DNA from: CAJBVG01 sp943371235
GTDB lineage: Bacteria > Bacteroidota > Bacteroidia > Sphingobacteriales > Sphingobacteriaceae
Length of the DNA stretch: 48,100 nt
Direction: 5' to 3'
NCBI GenBank assembly: GCA_943371235.1
Contig: CALRTZ010000020.1
Coordinates: forward strand, 1 to 48,100
The translations under genes were made by a program, and so were the position numbers. Position 1 is the stretch's first letter; each line of letters begins with the position of its first letter. Below are positions 1 through 7,854 of the stretch, piece after piece. A model generated the notes under the pieces. That model was not told where the DNA came from. It saw only the letters and a list, made by a program, of their open reading frames with translations, and ran no database searches.

Positions 1-99
1 ATTCATAAAAAAACAAAAAAGTAAGAAGTTATTGTTAAAACTTATTGACCCTAGCTTTATTCCAGCAGATAAATTATCAATACTGATTAGAGTTCCTTT

Positions 100-175
100 A
101 ACTTAGCGTACTTTGCGAAAACTTCGCGTTCTTTGCGTGAAACTCAATAATCGTTCACGCAAAGAACGCTAAGTT
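100..175. repeat. Inverted repeat in the intergenic end of the window
   Basis: Positions 126-141 and 154-169 are perfect 16-bp inverted arms around a 12-nt loop. An overlapping pair, 100-117 and 158-175, matches over 18 bp with one mismatch. The core is of the form TTCTTTGCGTGAA. No T-run follows on either strand, so it does not look like a simple intrinsic terminator, although it lies just past the end of the carotenoid operon. The rest of 1-240 shows no gene that I can support. The pattern resembles dispersed intergenic repeats known from Bacteroidota genomes (inference). Confidence 0.6.
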
Positions 176-240
176 ATCGCAAAAAACGCAAAAATCATTG
201 TGTTCCATTGTGTGTACTTCGAGACCTTTGTGACCTGACC

Positions 241-903
241 TTACAAGCCTCTGCGAGACACCGCTGCATTGATCATCAACAGCGCCAACATATAAAAAGA
301 ATCTTCAAACGGAATAGTTCCCCATCTAAAGCCGACATTTTCCATATCATTATACAACACAATAGGAATAGAAGTGAGCAATCCGTTTACAATGAAAAAC
401 GGAATGATGGAAATAATGTAACCGATAATGAATGAGCTATGCCAAGCTTTTGGTTGTATGATAAAATATACACTTACCATACTTAACAAGCCAAAAGTTA
501 CTAATGTATAGGTACGGCTGTAAAACAGCATCATCACCAAAATAGAAAACAGAAAAATGAAAATCCAGAAATACTTGGCGAAAGAAAGACCTATTGTTTT
601 TGGAAAATACGCTTCTACACAATGCCATATAAACAAGCAGGCATAAGGTATTAAGATAAAAAACAATACTTCTTCTATTGGCAAGGATGCGATGTGTATA
701 CCTGTTATATAATTTGGGTTGAAGGACCAAATATTTTTAACAGTGAAAAAATGATCCCAAATTAAAAAGATAATTCCTCCAACCAATAATCCCTTGAAAA
801 TTTGTGGCCATGATTTATAAAAGGCAACTTTTTTATCAAAAGAAAGAAGGAAGGGAAATAGTATGGTAAAAAAATCAATCAGTAAATAATAATACTTTTC
901 CAT
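241..903 (-). CDS. Lycopene cyclase, CrtYcd type (two-domain membrane protein)
   Basis: This is an integral membrane protein of 220 aa that probably cyclises the ends of lycopene to beta-ionone rings, giving beta-carotene. It has six or seven hydrophobic segments. It carries two copies of the family's acidic motif: P75-I-E-E78 in the first half and P198-F-E200-D201 in the second. This fits a fusion of the CrtYc and CrtYd halves found in actinobacteria, archaea and Bacteroidota. It is the last gene of a three-gene minus-strand operon with crtB and the small secreted protein, starting 2 bp after the latter's stop. The length is normal for the fused form. Cyclase identity is strong from motifs and context. 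Whether it acts on one or both ends of lycopene cannot be told. Confidence 0.88.
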   Translation of the reverse strand: MEKYYYLLIDFFTILFPFLLSFDKKVAFYKSWPQIFKGLLVGGIIFLIWDHFFTVKNIWSFNPNYITGIHIASLPIEEVLFFILIPYACLFIWHCVEAYFPKTIGLSFAKYFWIFIFLFSILVMMLFYSRTYTLVTFGLLSMVSVYFIIQPKAWHSSFIIGYIISIIPFFIVNGLLTSIPIVLYNDMENVGFRWGTIPFEDSFYMLALLMINAAVSRRGL

Positions 904-905
904 TT

Positions 906-1439
906 TTATAAACTACGAAGCACCTTTTCCATTTTTAATTTCTCCTCAGCACTTACACTTTTAGTGTGCACCATAAAGGCATATACTTCTTGAATTAATT
1001 TTTTGTTGGCAGTGTCAAATTTTTTATTGAGGAAGGCTTGTATAATAAATTTCTTATCCTCCTCTAAATTTGAACTATAACCTAGGTACGATGGTACATT
1101 GTATTGAATATTAAATCTCAGGTATCTTATTTCTAAATTATTAGGTGATTTACTTACTGCATCGGCCATTACTTTTTTATGGGCTTCCATGTATTGCAAT
1201 TTAGAGATAGGACTCCAAGAGTGTTTTGCTTTAAGGGCTTCCACAGATGCAATGTATGCAAGTAAAACCGGATCTGGGTTGCTAATCTTATTTAATTCTG
1301 ATGATAAAGTATTGGTAAGAGTCGAACTTTCTATTGCTAATTGAAACTTTTTTCTCACTTCTTCAATAGAGTGTGCAGTACTTGATTGTGTTACTATTGA
1401 TAAAAGAAATAACATGCTACAAATCCTAAAAAAATTCAT
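906..1439 (-). CDS. Small secreted protein of unknown function in the carotenoid operon
   Basis: The 177-aa product begins with a signal peptide (hydrophobic run at about residues 5-20, ending near STAHS) and so is probably periplasmic or exported. The mature part is mostly helical with many charged residues and has no motif I recognise. Its start overlaps the crtB stop by 4 bp (ATGA), and lycopene cyclase follows after 2 bp, so it is translationally coupled between two carotenoid enzymes. Similar proteins occur beside crtB in other Bacteroidota as far as I recall. No enzymatic role can be assigned. A part in carotenoid handling at the envelope is conceivable only from position. Confidence 0.8.
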   Translation of the reverse strand: MNFFRICSMLFLLSIVTQSSTAHSIEEVRKKFQLAIESSTLTNTLSSELNKISNPDPVLLAYIASVEALKAKHSWSPISKLQYMEAHKKVMADAVSKSPNNLEIRYLRFNIQYNVPSYLGYSSNLEEDKKFIIQAFLNKKFDTANKKLIQEVYAFMVHTKSVSAEEKLKMEKVLRSL

Positions 1440-2272
1440 GCGGCCAAAAATTTATTTTTAAAAATTGCTTGAACAAATAACAATGCTTTACGGGTATCTC
1501 CTACTCTAATTCTCCTTTTTGAAATTTCTGAAGCAGGAAGGTTTTTTATTTTTCGAAATAAATCTAAATAATATCTGTATGCAATGTACACACCCAAGCG
1601 AGCACCCTCAGGTAATTGTTTAATACCTTCGTATGCATGATCGAAATCTTTTTTAATATCTAATTCTATTTCCTTTTTTTGTGTTTCACAAAATTCTGTA
1701 AACTCAACATTCGGGAAATACACTCTGCCTCTTTCCAGGTAATCGGATTTAATATCTCTCAAGAAATTTATTTTTTGAAAGGCTGCCCCTAAACTTTTTG
1801 CGTACGGACTCAATCTGTCATATTCAGAAGCTACCCCATCACAAAAAATCATTAAACACATTAAACCTACCACCTCTGCCGACCCATAAATATATTCTTT
1901 GTAAGAATTTTCTTCGTATTTATTGATGTCTAAATCCATCTCCATGCTTTTCCAAAATGCTTCCACTAAGTGCATCGGAATGTTGTAACGGTTTACAGTA
2001 TCTTGAAATGAATGTAGAACAGGATTCAAACTGATCCCTTGTTCTATGGCAGTAATTGTATCGGCTTTAAATGCATCAAAGAGTTTCACTTTGTCATGAT
2101 TATGAAAAGTATCCACTATTTCATCGGCATAACGTACATAGCCGTATACTGCATAAATAGGGCTTCGGTATTTTTTATCGAATGCTTTAATACCCAAACT
2201 AAATGAAGTACTATAGCGCTTCGTAATAAGCTTACTACATTCAAAACATGTATCGCTATATAAATCCATCAT
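1436..2272 (-). CDS. crtB: Phytoene synthase
   Basis: This enzyme condenses two geranylgeranyl diphosphates to phytoene, the first committed step to carotenoids. The 278-aa protein is a normal all-helical squalene/phytoene synthase. The first Mg-diphosphate motif is D50-E-I-V-D54 and the second lies around R172-D173 to D177, followed by the conserved ERGRVYFP stretch at about 180-187. The GSAEVVG segment near 130-136 is also typical. It is the first gene of the minus-strand operon and is divergent from crtI across 110 bp. Two methionines begin the frame (2272 and 2269), and either could be the start. Confidence 0.95.
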   Translation of the reverse strand: MMDLYSDTCFECSKLITKRYSTSFSLGIKAFDKKYRSPIYAVYGYVRYADEIVDTFHNHDKVKLFDAFKADTITAIEQGISLNPVLHSFQDTVNRYNIPMHLVEAFWKSMEMDLDINKYEENSYKEYIYGSAEVVGLMCLMIFCDGVASEYDRLSPYAKSLGAAFQKINFLRDIKSDYLERGRVYFPNVEFTEFCETQKKEIELDIKKDFDHAYEGIKQLPEGARLGVYIAYRYYLDLFRKIKNLPASEISKRRIRVGDTRKALLFVQAIFKNKFLAA

Positions 2273-2295
2273 ATATTAGGCTTTGTCAAAAAAAC

Positions 2296-2309
2296 ATAAA
2301 CAATAAACA
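2296..2309. repeat. Tandem 7-bp repeat between crtB and crtI
   Basis: ATAAACA occurs twice head to tail at 2296-2302 and 2303-2309, in the 110-bp divergent crtB/crtI spacer. It resembles half of the TTAAACA motif seen upstream of the ECF sigma gene and between folE and the DUF2256 gene. It may be part of an operator, but this is only an inference from similarity and place. Confidence 0.35.
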
Positions 2310-2328
2310 GCACTTTTGGTTTTAAATT

Positions 2329-2336
2329 CAAATCTA
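2329..2336 (-). promoter_or_regulatory. Candidate -7 element for the crtB operon
   Basis: The minus strand reads TAGATTTG here, matching the Bacteroidota -7 consensus TAnnTTTG. It lies 57 bp before the crtB start. No good TTTG element is found 19-21 bp further upstream, so the promoter may be weak or need an activator. Confidence 0.45.
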
Positions 2337-2343
2337 CCAAAAT

Positions 2344-2375
2344 TATGGTAGCTTGTGCTATATCGTATATCTTTG
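2344..2375 (+). promoter_or_regulatory. Candidate crtI promoter (Bacteroidota type)
   Basis: A -7 element TATCTTTG at 2368-2375 is preceded, at 20 bp spacing, by TATG at 2344-2347, one mismatch from the -33 TTTG. The ATG of crtI is at 2383, only 7 bp after the -7 element, so transcription from here would give a leaderless or nearly leaderless mRNA. Confidence 0.5.
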
Positions 2376-2382
2376 AGTATAA

Positions 2383-3873
2383 ATGAGTAATTCAACAAAA
2401 AAAGTAATCGTAATTGGCTCTGGTTTTGCAGGGCTATGTGCTGCGGGAACCCTAGCTAAACAAGGAATTAAAGTAATATTGATAGAAAAAAACGAGCAGC
2501 TAGGTGGCAGGGCTCGTATTTGGAAAGAACAAGGATTTACATTTGACATGGGACCCAGCTGGTATTGGATGCCCGAAGTTTTTGAAAATTATTACCATCA
2601 ATTTGGTAAAAAGGCCAGCGATTTTTACGACTTAAAAAGACTATCCCCTTCTTACAGAATTTATTTTGGGAAGAATGATGTGGTAGATGTTCCCTCGGAT
2701 TATCAATCGTTAAGGAATTTATTCGAAGAAATTGAACCCGGTTCGGGCGATAAATTATTTACTTTTTTAAACGATGCAAAATACAAATACGAAACAGGTA
2801 TGAATGATTTTGTATGGCGACCGTCTGATTCGATTACAGAATTTTTTGAATTAAGCATTGTGAAGGCTTTATTTAAAATGAATTTATTCGGATCTGTGAG
2901 CAATGAAGTACGATCATTATTTAAACATCCTAAACTTCGAAAATTATTAGAATTTCCTGTTTTGTTTTTAGGAGCTACCCCTCAAAACACTCCAGGTTTA
3001 TACAGTTTAATGAACTATGCCGATTTAGTTTTGGGCACTTGGTACCCAATGGGTGGTATGAATGAAATTGTAAAAGCGATGGAAAGTATTGCCATTGAAC
3101 AAGGTGTAGAAATTCATTTAAATGAAGAAGTAATTGAAATGCAATCTGAAAGTAACAATGTTACCAAGGTTGTTACAAACAAAGCATCTTACGAGGTTTC
3201 GGGTGTAATAGCGGCGGCAGATTATGCACACGTTGATCAGAAATTGTTAAGCAAAAAAGATGCTAATTATACTGCCGAATCATGGGATAAACGTACCATG
3301 TCGCCTTCGAGTTTGTTATTTTATGTAGGAGTGAACAAAAGATTGAAAAATATACTTCACCATAATTTATTTTTTGATGAAGACTTTGAACAACATGCAA
3401 AAGAAATTTACACAGAACCCCAATGGCCAAGCAAACCTTTATTCTATGTTTGCTGCCCATCATTGCTCGATAGAAGCACTGCACCAGATGGACACGAAAA
3501 TTTATTTTTCTTAATTCCCTTGGCTCCAGGATTAAAGGACAGTGAAACAGAACGAGAAAAATATTTTGAAATGATGCTTTTGCGATTGGAAAATTACACT
3601 GGAGAATATATTAGGAATAATATTGTGGTAAAGAGATCTTATGCAATGAATGATTTTGTGAAAGATTACCATTCTTACAAAGGGAATGCTTATGGCTTAG
3701 CCAATACATTATTGCAAACTGCCTTCTTAAAACCTAAAATGAAATCTAAAAAATTAAAGAATTTGTTTTACGCAGGGCAACTTACTGTACCCGGACCAGG
3801 TGTTCCACCGGCAATTATATCCGGTCAATTAGCCGCCCAAGAGCTAATTAAGTCCCTAAAAAAGTCTATTTAA
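2383..3873 (+). CDS. crtI: Phytoene desaturase
   Basis: This FAD-dependent enzyme introduces the conjugated double bonds that turn phytoene into lycopene. The 496-aa protein opens with the dinucleotide-binding motif GSGFAGLCAAG at about residues 12-22 and the LGGRAR element at 40-45. It closes with the CrtI signature around AGQLTVPGPGVPPAIISG, where the FAD domain is completed. The length is usual for bacterial CrtI. It is divergent from crtB and followed by an ECF sigma gene on the same strand with its own promoter. How many desaturation steps it carries out cannot be read from the sequence. A related CrtD-type enzyme is possible but less likely because no second desaturase is present in the cluster. 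Confidence 0.94.
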   Translation: MSNSTKKVIVIGSGFAGLCAAGTLAKQGIKVILIEKNEQLGGRARIWKEQGFTFDMGPSWYWMPEVFENYYHQFGKKASDFYDLKRLSPSYRIYFGKNDVVDVPSDYQSLRNLFEEIEPGSGDKLFTFLNDAKYKYETGMNDFVWRPSDSITEFFELSIVKALFKMNLFGSVSNEVRSLFKHPKLRKLLEFPVLFLGATPQNTPGLYSLMNYADLVLGTWYPMGGMNEIVKAMESIAIEQGVEIHLNEEVIEMQSESNNVTKVVTNKASYEVSGVIAAADYAHVDQKLLSKKDANYTAESWDKRTMSPSSLLFYVGVNKRLKNILHHNLFFDEDFEQHAKEIYTEPQWPSKPLFYVCCPSLLDRSTAPDGHENLFFLIPLAPGLKDSETEREKYFEMMLLRLENYTGEYIRNNIVVKRSYAMNDFVKDYHSYKGNAYGLANTLLQTAFLKPKMKSKKLKNLFYAGQLTVPGPGVPPAIISGQLAAQELIKSLKKSI

Positions 3874-3927
3874 GTTAATTTTAGGTTAAATCTTTTTGCT
3901 ATTTAGGTACAAAAAGGCCTATATTAA

Positions 3928-3971
3928 TGTTTAAACACTATGTTTAACAATTGTATTAAAAAAGTTAAACA
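3928..3971. promoter_or_regulatory. Palindromic TGTTTAA-type sites upstream of the ECF sigma gene
   Basis: A perfect 10-bp palindrome TGTTTAAACA lies at 3928-3937. Next come TGTTTAAC at 3941-3948 and its inverted copy GTTAAACA at 3964-3971, with 15 bp between them. The last copy ends 5 bp before the -33 element of the sigma promoter, so the group is well placed for a repressor or activator. The same arms occur as an inverted pair at 26931-26961 between folE and the DUF2256 gene. The binding protein is unknown; the CarH-like protein at 36448 is a candidate (inference). Confidence 0.5.
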
Positions 3972-3976
3972 AAATA

Positions 3977-4008
3977 TTTGGATTCTGTTAATATACTAGT
4001 TAGATTTG
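3977..4008 (+). promoter_or_regulatory. Promoter of the ECF sigma gene
   Basis: TTTG at 3977-3980 and TAGATTTG at 4001-4008 are separated by exactly 20 bp. This is a full match to the Bacteroidota housekeeping consensus TTTG-N19-21-TAnnTTTG. Transcription should start near 4013-4015, shortly before the ATG at 4031. Confidence 0.75.
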
Positions 4009-4030
4009 TTCTACTAAAAAAGGAAAACCT

Positions 4031-4582
4031 ATGACAAGACCAGAATTCAATGATATGGTTTTAAGACAATCCAGCTCATTAAAGATGTACGCATTGCATT
4101 TTACTCACGACTCTGAGGATGCTGATGACTTGGTACAAGACACTTTATTAAAAGCTATTACATACTATAATAAATTTGCTGAAGGCACTAACCTCAAAGG
4201 TTGGTTATATACTATTATGAAGAACACCTTCATTAATAACTACAGAAGAATTACAAAAATTAATACGCTAGTAACTAAATCAGATGAAATTAGTTCAGCA
4301 AATTTATTTTACAGTTCAACTGTAAACAATGCTGATGGTAAATTCATTTTAGACGATGTAAAGAAAGCGATGAATAATTTAGCCGACGATTACAAAATAC
4401 CTTTCACTATGTATTTTGAAGGCTACAAATATCATGAAATTGCAGATTATTTAACTATTCCGATTGGAACTGTTAAAACAAGAATCCACGTTGCCAGAAA
4501 ATTATTAAAAGGGCAATTAAAAGCTTACGAAAGAAACGTAAAAACATCCAAAAACGACGAAGATTCAATCTTCGAAGACTAA
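4031..4582 (+). CDS. ECF-type RNA polymerase sigma factor next to crtI
   Basis: This 183-aa alternative sigma factor has region 2 at about residues 18-75 (core EDADDLVQDTLLKA, then KGWLYTIMKNTFIN) and region 4 at about 118-165, where IGTVKTRIHVARKLLKG forms the helix-turn-helix. It has no transmembrane part, and no anti-sigma gene lies beside it. Its position directly after crtI suggests a role in carotenoid or light-stress expression, as for CarQ in Myxococcus, but that is an inference. It has its own consensus promoter with palindromic sites upstream and ends in a strong terminator. The true target promoters are unknown. Confidence 0.9.
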   Translation: MTRPEFNDMVLRQSSSLKMYALHFTHDSEDADDLVQDTLLKAITYYNKFAEGTNLKGWLYTIMKNTFINNYRRITKINTLVTKSDEISSANLFYSSTVNNADGKFILDDVKKAMNNLADDYKIPFTMYFEGYKYHEIADYLTIPIGTVKTRIHVARKLLKGQLKAYERNVKTSKNDEDSIFED

Positions 4583-4583
4583 A

Positions 4584-4617
4584 AAAAATCCCCTTGAAAT
4601 TTTCGAGGGGATTTTTG
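4584..4617. terminator. Bidirectional intrinsic terminator between convergent genes
   Basis: The arms AAAAATCCCCT (4584-4594) and AGGGGATTTTT (4606-4616) pair perfectly and can extend inward, with T-rich ends on both strands. It lies between the sigma gene (plus) and the DUF4097-type gene (minus) and can serve both. Confidence 0.85.
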
Positions 4618-4625
4618 TTTTAAGC

Positions 4626-5690
4626 CTATCTTATATGTAAAGTGGTATAGTTAGAGTTGATAAGCAAGTTTCCATTCCCTCCTTTTCCAATTTTGCCTTT
4701 GTAATCTGAAGAGTTATTATTTTGATTTGTATTTTTCACATAATCTTTCATATACTGATTGTTCAATTTAATGTCTCCGTATTTTAAGTGCGCTTCAAAA
4801 TCTTGATTAGCAGTATCGTCAAACTTTAGATAAACCGTACTAAAACTTGCATTAATTTTCAACAGCTCAACACTGCTAGAAATTACACCAAGGTCTGCAT
4901 TGCTTGCATACTTAAGATGTAAATCGGCACTTTTGCCCAAATAATCTAAGTCGACATTAGAGAACTCTACAGTACCTACCAATGTATTTACTTTTCTCAA
5001 TTCCAAATCGCCATACTTCTGTGTGATGCGTAAATTATTCGCTTCCATTATTTTGGTTTTACCAAACGAGTTCATAATCTCTGCTTTCCCAACAACTTCA
5101 ATATTTACTTTAGAATACTTAGATTCTAAAAAAGCATTATCTAACTCATCAATGGTTGCAGAACCAAAACCAACTTCAATTCTTTTTTCATGCGGGCCCG
5201 TAAGTTTTGCAGCTTTTATATTACCATAACTTACTTTTAGCTGCAAATGCCCTGCTAATGAAGGTAGATTTACATTGCCAAATTTGTTTACAATGCTAAG
5301 CTGTAGGCTAGCAGGCATATAAACTACGTAGTCTATGTTCAAACGTTGTTTTCCAGATCTCTGAGAACCTGCGCGTAAAATAGTTTTTAAGTAAATAGCA
5401 CCACCTGTTTTGGTATCGCTTATGCTTATGCTTTCTAAAATTTCTTGAGCTTTAGTGTCAGATTTAGCGCTCGACTTCACTATAATCTCTACTGAAACTT
5501 CATTTTTATCCCAAGTGTTAATGTTTATAACACCATATTCGTTTTCAATACTCAGCTTATCATTTGCAGAAACGGAGTAGGACTTAGTTATTTTCTTTTC
5601 TTTATCAACCATGTTATCGTCGGCAAAAGACTGCAGACTTACCAGGCAGAAAAATAAAACACTAAAGGGGAACAATTTCTTCTGTATCAT
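4626..5690 (-). CDS. Exported DUF4097-type beta-repeat protein
   Basis: The 354-aa protein has a signal peptide (hydrophobic stretch at about residues 8-22, ending near SFADD) and a long mature part rich in alternating beta-strand patterns with repeated GN/YG turns. This is typical of the DUF4097/adhesin-like beta-helix family. Such proteins are common behind ECF sigma/anti-sigma pairs in Bacteroidota, probably in the envelope. The gene overlaps the upstream anti-sigma-like gene by 29 bp, so it is the third gene of a sigma operon. No catalytic residues are seen. It may be a sensor or an envelope-stress effector; the function is not known. Confidence 0.82.
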   Translation of the reverse strand: MIQKKLFPFSVLFFCLVSLQSFADDNMVDKEKKITKSYSVSANDKLSIENEYGVININTWDKNEVSVEIIVKSSAKSDTKAQEILESISISDTKTGGAIYLKTILRAGSQRSGKQRLNIDYVVYMPASLQLSIVNKFGNVNLPSLAGHLQLKVSYGNIKAAKLTGPHEKRIEVGFGSATIDELDNAFLESKYSKVNIEVVGKAEIMNSFGKTKIMEANNLRITQKYGDLELRKVNTLVGTVEFSNVDLDYLGKSADLHLKYASNADLGVISSSVELLKINASFSTVYLKFDDTANQDFEAHLKYGDIKLNNQYMKDYVKNTNQNNNSSDYKGKIGKGGNGNLLINSNYTTLHIR

Positions 5691-6192
5691 TTTTCGGTTT
5701 TTTATATTGTTTAACTATTTCTATTTGTTGATTTAAAATTTCTACTTGCATTTGTAAATTATCAATTACTGCTTGCAATACCACGTCTCTCTTTTTCTCG
5801 TCTTTTAATTGCGGAAGCAGCATTTTATAATTTACCTGTAACTCTACTAATTGACGTTCAAAATCGCTCACTAATTCTGGATTTTCTTTTTTATATTGGT
5901 TCAATTCATTTCTTTTAATTTCTATTAAAGAACTAAACTGCACTTGAGCTTCTTGTACTTCAGCACTTATATTGTTGTCTGTATTTACAGATGTTTCATC
6001 AAATTTCTTGTTTGCGATTAACCAAGTACAGGATATAAACAACATAATGGATGCTGCGGCCATGTATGGTTTCCACGAAAATCTTTTTTGCTTTTTATGT
6101 AATTGCTCAGAAATAGATGACCATACTTTTTCTGATGGAATTTCAGAATCAAATTCGGCTCTATTTTCTCTTATAATTTTTTCTAAATCCAT
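5662..6192 (-). CDS. Anti-sigma-factor-like single-pass membrane protein
   Basis: From the ATG at 6192 the product is 176 aa. It has an N-terminal cytoplasmic part of about 40 residues with a conserved start (MDLEKIIRENRAEFD), one transmembrane helix at about 43-60, and a periplasmic part with long charged helices likely to form a coiled coil. This architecture and its place directly after an ECF sigma gene suggest that it holds that sigma inactive at the membrane. The frame is open 21 bp further to a TTG overlapping the sigma gene, but the ATG fits the family better. No classical zinc-finger anti-sigma motif is visible, so the binding mode is uncertain. Confidence 0.78.
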   Translation of the reverse strand: MDLEKIIRENRAEFDSEIPSEKVWSSISEQLHKKQKRFSWKPYMAAASIMLFISCTWLIANKKFDETSVNTDNNISAEVQEAQVQFSSLIEIKRNELNQYKKENPELVSDFERQLVELQVNYKMLLPQLKDEKKRDVVLQAVIDNLQMQVEILNQQIEIVKQYKKPKNDTEEIVPL

Positions 6193-6202
6193 ATTCAAAA
6201 TA

Positions 6203-6775
6203 TTATTGAACAAATTCTGTATATTCTTTTTGTTGTACTAATAGGTTTCGCAGTTTATCTTTTGCTCTTAAGTATTGAGTTTTAGAAGTCGATTCTGAAA
6301 TGTTTAATATCTCTGAAATCTCCACATGGTCATATCCTTCTAATAAATACAAACTCAACACAAGTCTATATCCTTCGGGCAATTTTTCAATCCCTTTTTT
6401 TATCCAAGAAATAAGTTGATCGCTTATTCTATCAAAATCAAATTCGGTACTGTCATCGGCAATGTTCTCTACTTCGTCTGATTCTATGAGCTCCACTCTT
6501 CTTTTTCTTAATAAACTGATACTCCTGTTTACTACAATTCGTTTCAACCAAGCACCAAAGGTAGAATCTCCACGCCAGTCAGCTATTTTTGTAAACACCT
6601 CTAAAAACGACTCTTGTAATACGTCTTCTGCTTCTGCTTGGTGAGCCAATATTCGATATGCAGTGTTATACATATTTTTTGCATAACGTCTATAGATTTC
6701 TTCTTGAGCAATTGCGTCGCCAGACTTACATCGCTCAATTAAATAATCATGTATATCGAATACTTCTTGTCCCAA
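6203..6775 (-). CDS. ECF-type RNA polymerase sigma factor of an envelope operon
   Basis: This 190-aa sigma factor has region 2 at about residues 25-85 (AEDVLQESFLEVFTKI, then FGAWLKRIVVNRSISLLRKR) and region 4 at about 130-178 (EISEILNISESTSKTQYLRAK). It is the first gene of a three-gene operon with the single-pass membrane protein and the DUF4097-type exported protein. This is a standard arrangement for a sigma regulated from the cell envelope. Autoregulation is likely but was not seen directly. No TAnnTTTG element is apparent in the short upstream spacer to murB, which would fit self-dependent transcription. Confidence 0.92.
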   Translation of the reverse strand: MGQEVFDIHDYLIERCKSGDAIAQEEIYRRYAKNMYNTAYRILAHQAEAEDVLQESFLEVFTKIADWRGDSTFGAWLKRIVVNRSISLLRKRRVELIESDEVENIADDSTEFDFDRISDQLISWIKKGIEKLPEGYRLVLSLYLLEGYDHVEISEILNISESTSKTQYLRAKDKLRNLLVQQKEYTEFVQ

Positions 6776-6839
6776 TTGTTTTAAACTACAGTTGAATGAC
6801 GTTTGATAAAATGAAGGGTTGCATGAAAAGTAAAAAAAC

Positions 6840-7853
6840 TTATAAAGTATTTACTTCTCTTTCTAAAGATACGCCAAAGCGTTCAAAAACACTAGTAATG
6901 ATGAGTTCAGAAAAGTCGTAAATTTCTTTCCCTGAGGCATTTCCATGGTTTACTATTACCAGGGCTTGATTTTTCCAGGTACCAACATTGCCGATTTGCT
7001 TGCCTTTCCAGCCACATTGTTCTATTAACCAGCCAGCGGCAAGTTTCACAAATCCATCTCCTGCAGGGTAATTTACCACATCGGGGAAATTGCTTATTAA
7101 ACGTTCAAAAGTAGGTTTATCGATAATAGGGTTTTTGAAAAATGAGCCTGAATTTCCTATGGTGCTTGGATCGGGTAATTTACTTACGCGTATTTCGGAA
7201 ACTACTTTGGCAACATCTTTTATAGTGGGATTTAAGATGTTCCTCTTTTTTAATTCTTCTTCAATGGCACCGTAATGCAATTTCAGGTTTGGAGTTTTTG
7301 ATAGTTTAAAAACTACAGATGTAATAATGTATTGTCCTTTATATTTGCTTTTGAAAACGCTTTCTCTGTATCCGAATTCACATTGTTCTTTGTTGAATTT
7401 CTTTATTTCAGCAGTTTCAATATCAAATGCTTCAAGTGAAAAAAAATGATCTTTAATTTCAACACCATACGCTCCAATGTTTTGTATTGGCGATGCGCCA
7501 ACAGTTCCTGGTATTAAACTTAAATTCTCTAAACCTGCGTAACCCTTGTTAACATTGTATTGTACGAAGTCGTTCCAAACTTCTGCTGCGCCTGCTTCAA
7601 CGTACACATCATCCCCTTCTTCACACACTTTTATTCCTTTTATTGCTAAGCGAATAACGATGCCATCAAAATCTTTTGTTAATAATAAATTGCTCCCTCC
7701 ACCTAAAATAAATTTTTTGTTCAATTTGAATTCATCCGTAGAAATTAATAAACGCAAGTCTTCTGTAGAATTAATTTCTACAAAATAACTTGCCTTTACA
7801 TCAATACGAAAAGTATTGTAAGGTAAGAGAGATATGTTTTTAAGTATTTCCAA
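6840..7853 (-). CDS. murB: UDP-N-acetylmuramate dehydrogenase
   Basis: MurB reduces UDP-GlcNAc-enolpyruvate to UDP-MurNAc with NADPH, a cytoplasmic step of peptidoglycan synthesis. The 337-aa protein matches the E. coli-like (type I) form. It has the FAD-binding segment GGGSNLLLT at about 51-59, IPGTVGASPIQNIGAYG at 114-130, GYRES at 161-165, and the catalytic serine motif GNSGSFFKNP at 233-242, with S237 as the likely proton donor. An acidic residue near the C-terminus (EREV) matches the second catalytic position. It begins 1 bp after the lpdA stop, so it is cotranscribed with lpdA, although the two have no shared pathway. Confidence 0.96.
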   Translation of the reverse strand: MEILKNISLLPYNTFRIDVKASYFVEINSTEDLRLLISTDEFKLNKKFILGGGSNLLLTKDFDGIVIRLAIKGIKVCEEGDDVYVEAGAAEVWNDFVQYNVNKGYAGLENLSLIPGTVGASPIQNIGAYGVEIKDHFFSLEAFDIETAEIKKFNKEQCEFGYRESVFKSKYKGQYIITSVVFKLSKTPNLKLHYGAIEEELKKRNILNPTIKDVAKVVSEIRVSKLPDPSTIGNSGSFFKNPIIDKPTFERLISNFPDVVNYPAGDGFVKLAAGWLIEQCGWKGKQIGNVGTWKNQALVIVNHGNASGKEIYDFSELIITSVFERFGVSLEREVNTL

Positions 7854-7854
7854 T

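Noticed and set aside
208..435. A plus-strand frame of 75 codons at the window start
   Set aside because: It overlaps the lycopene cyclase gene in antisense and has an atypical composition with no family resemblance.
6193..6213. Upstream extension of the anti-sigma-like gene
   Set aside because: The first codon is TTG and overlaps the sigma gene; the ATG at 6192 gives the family-typical N-terminus.
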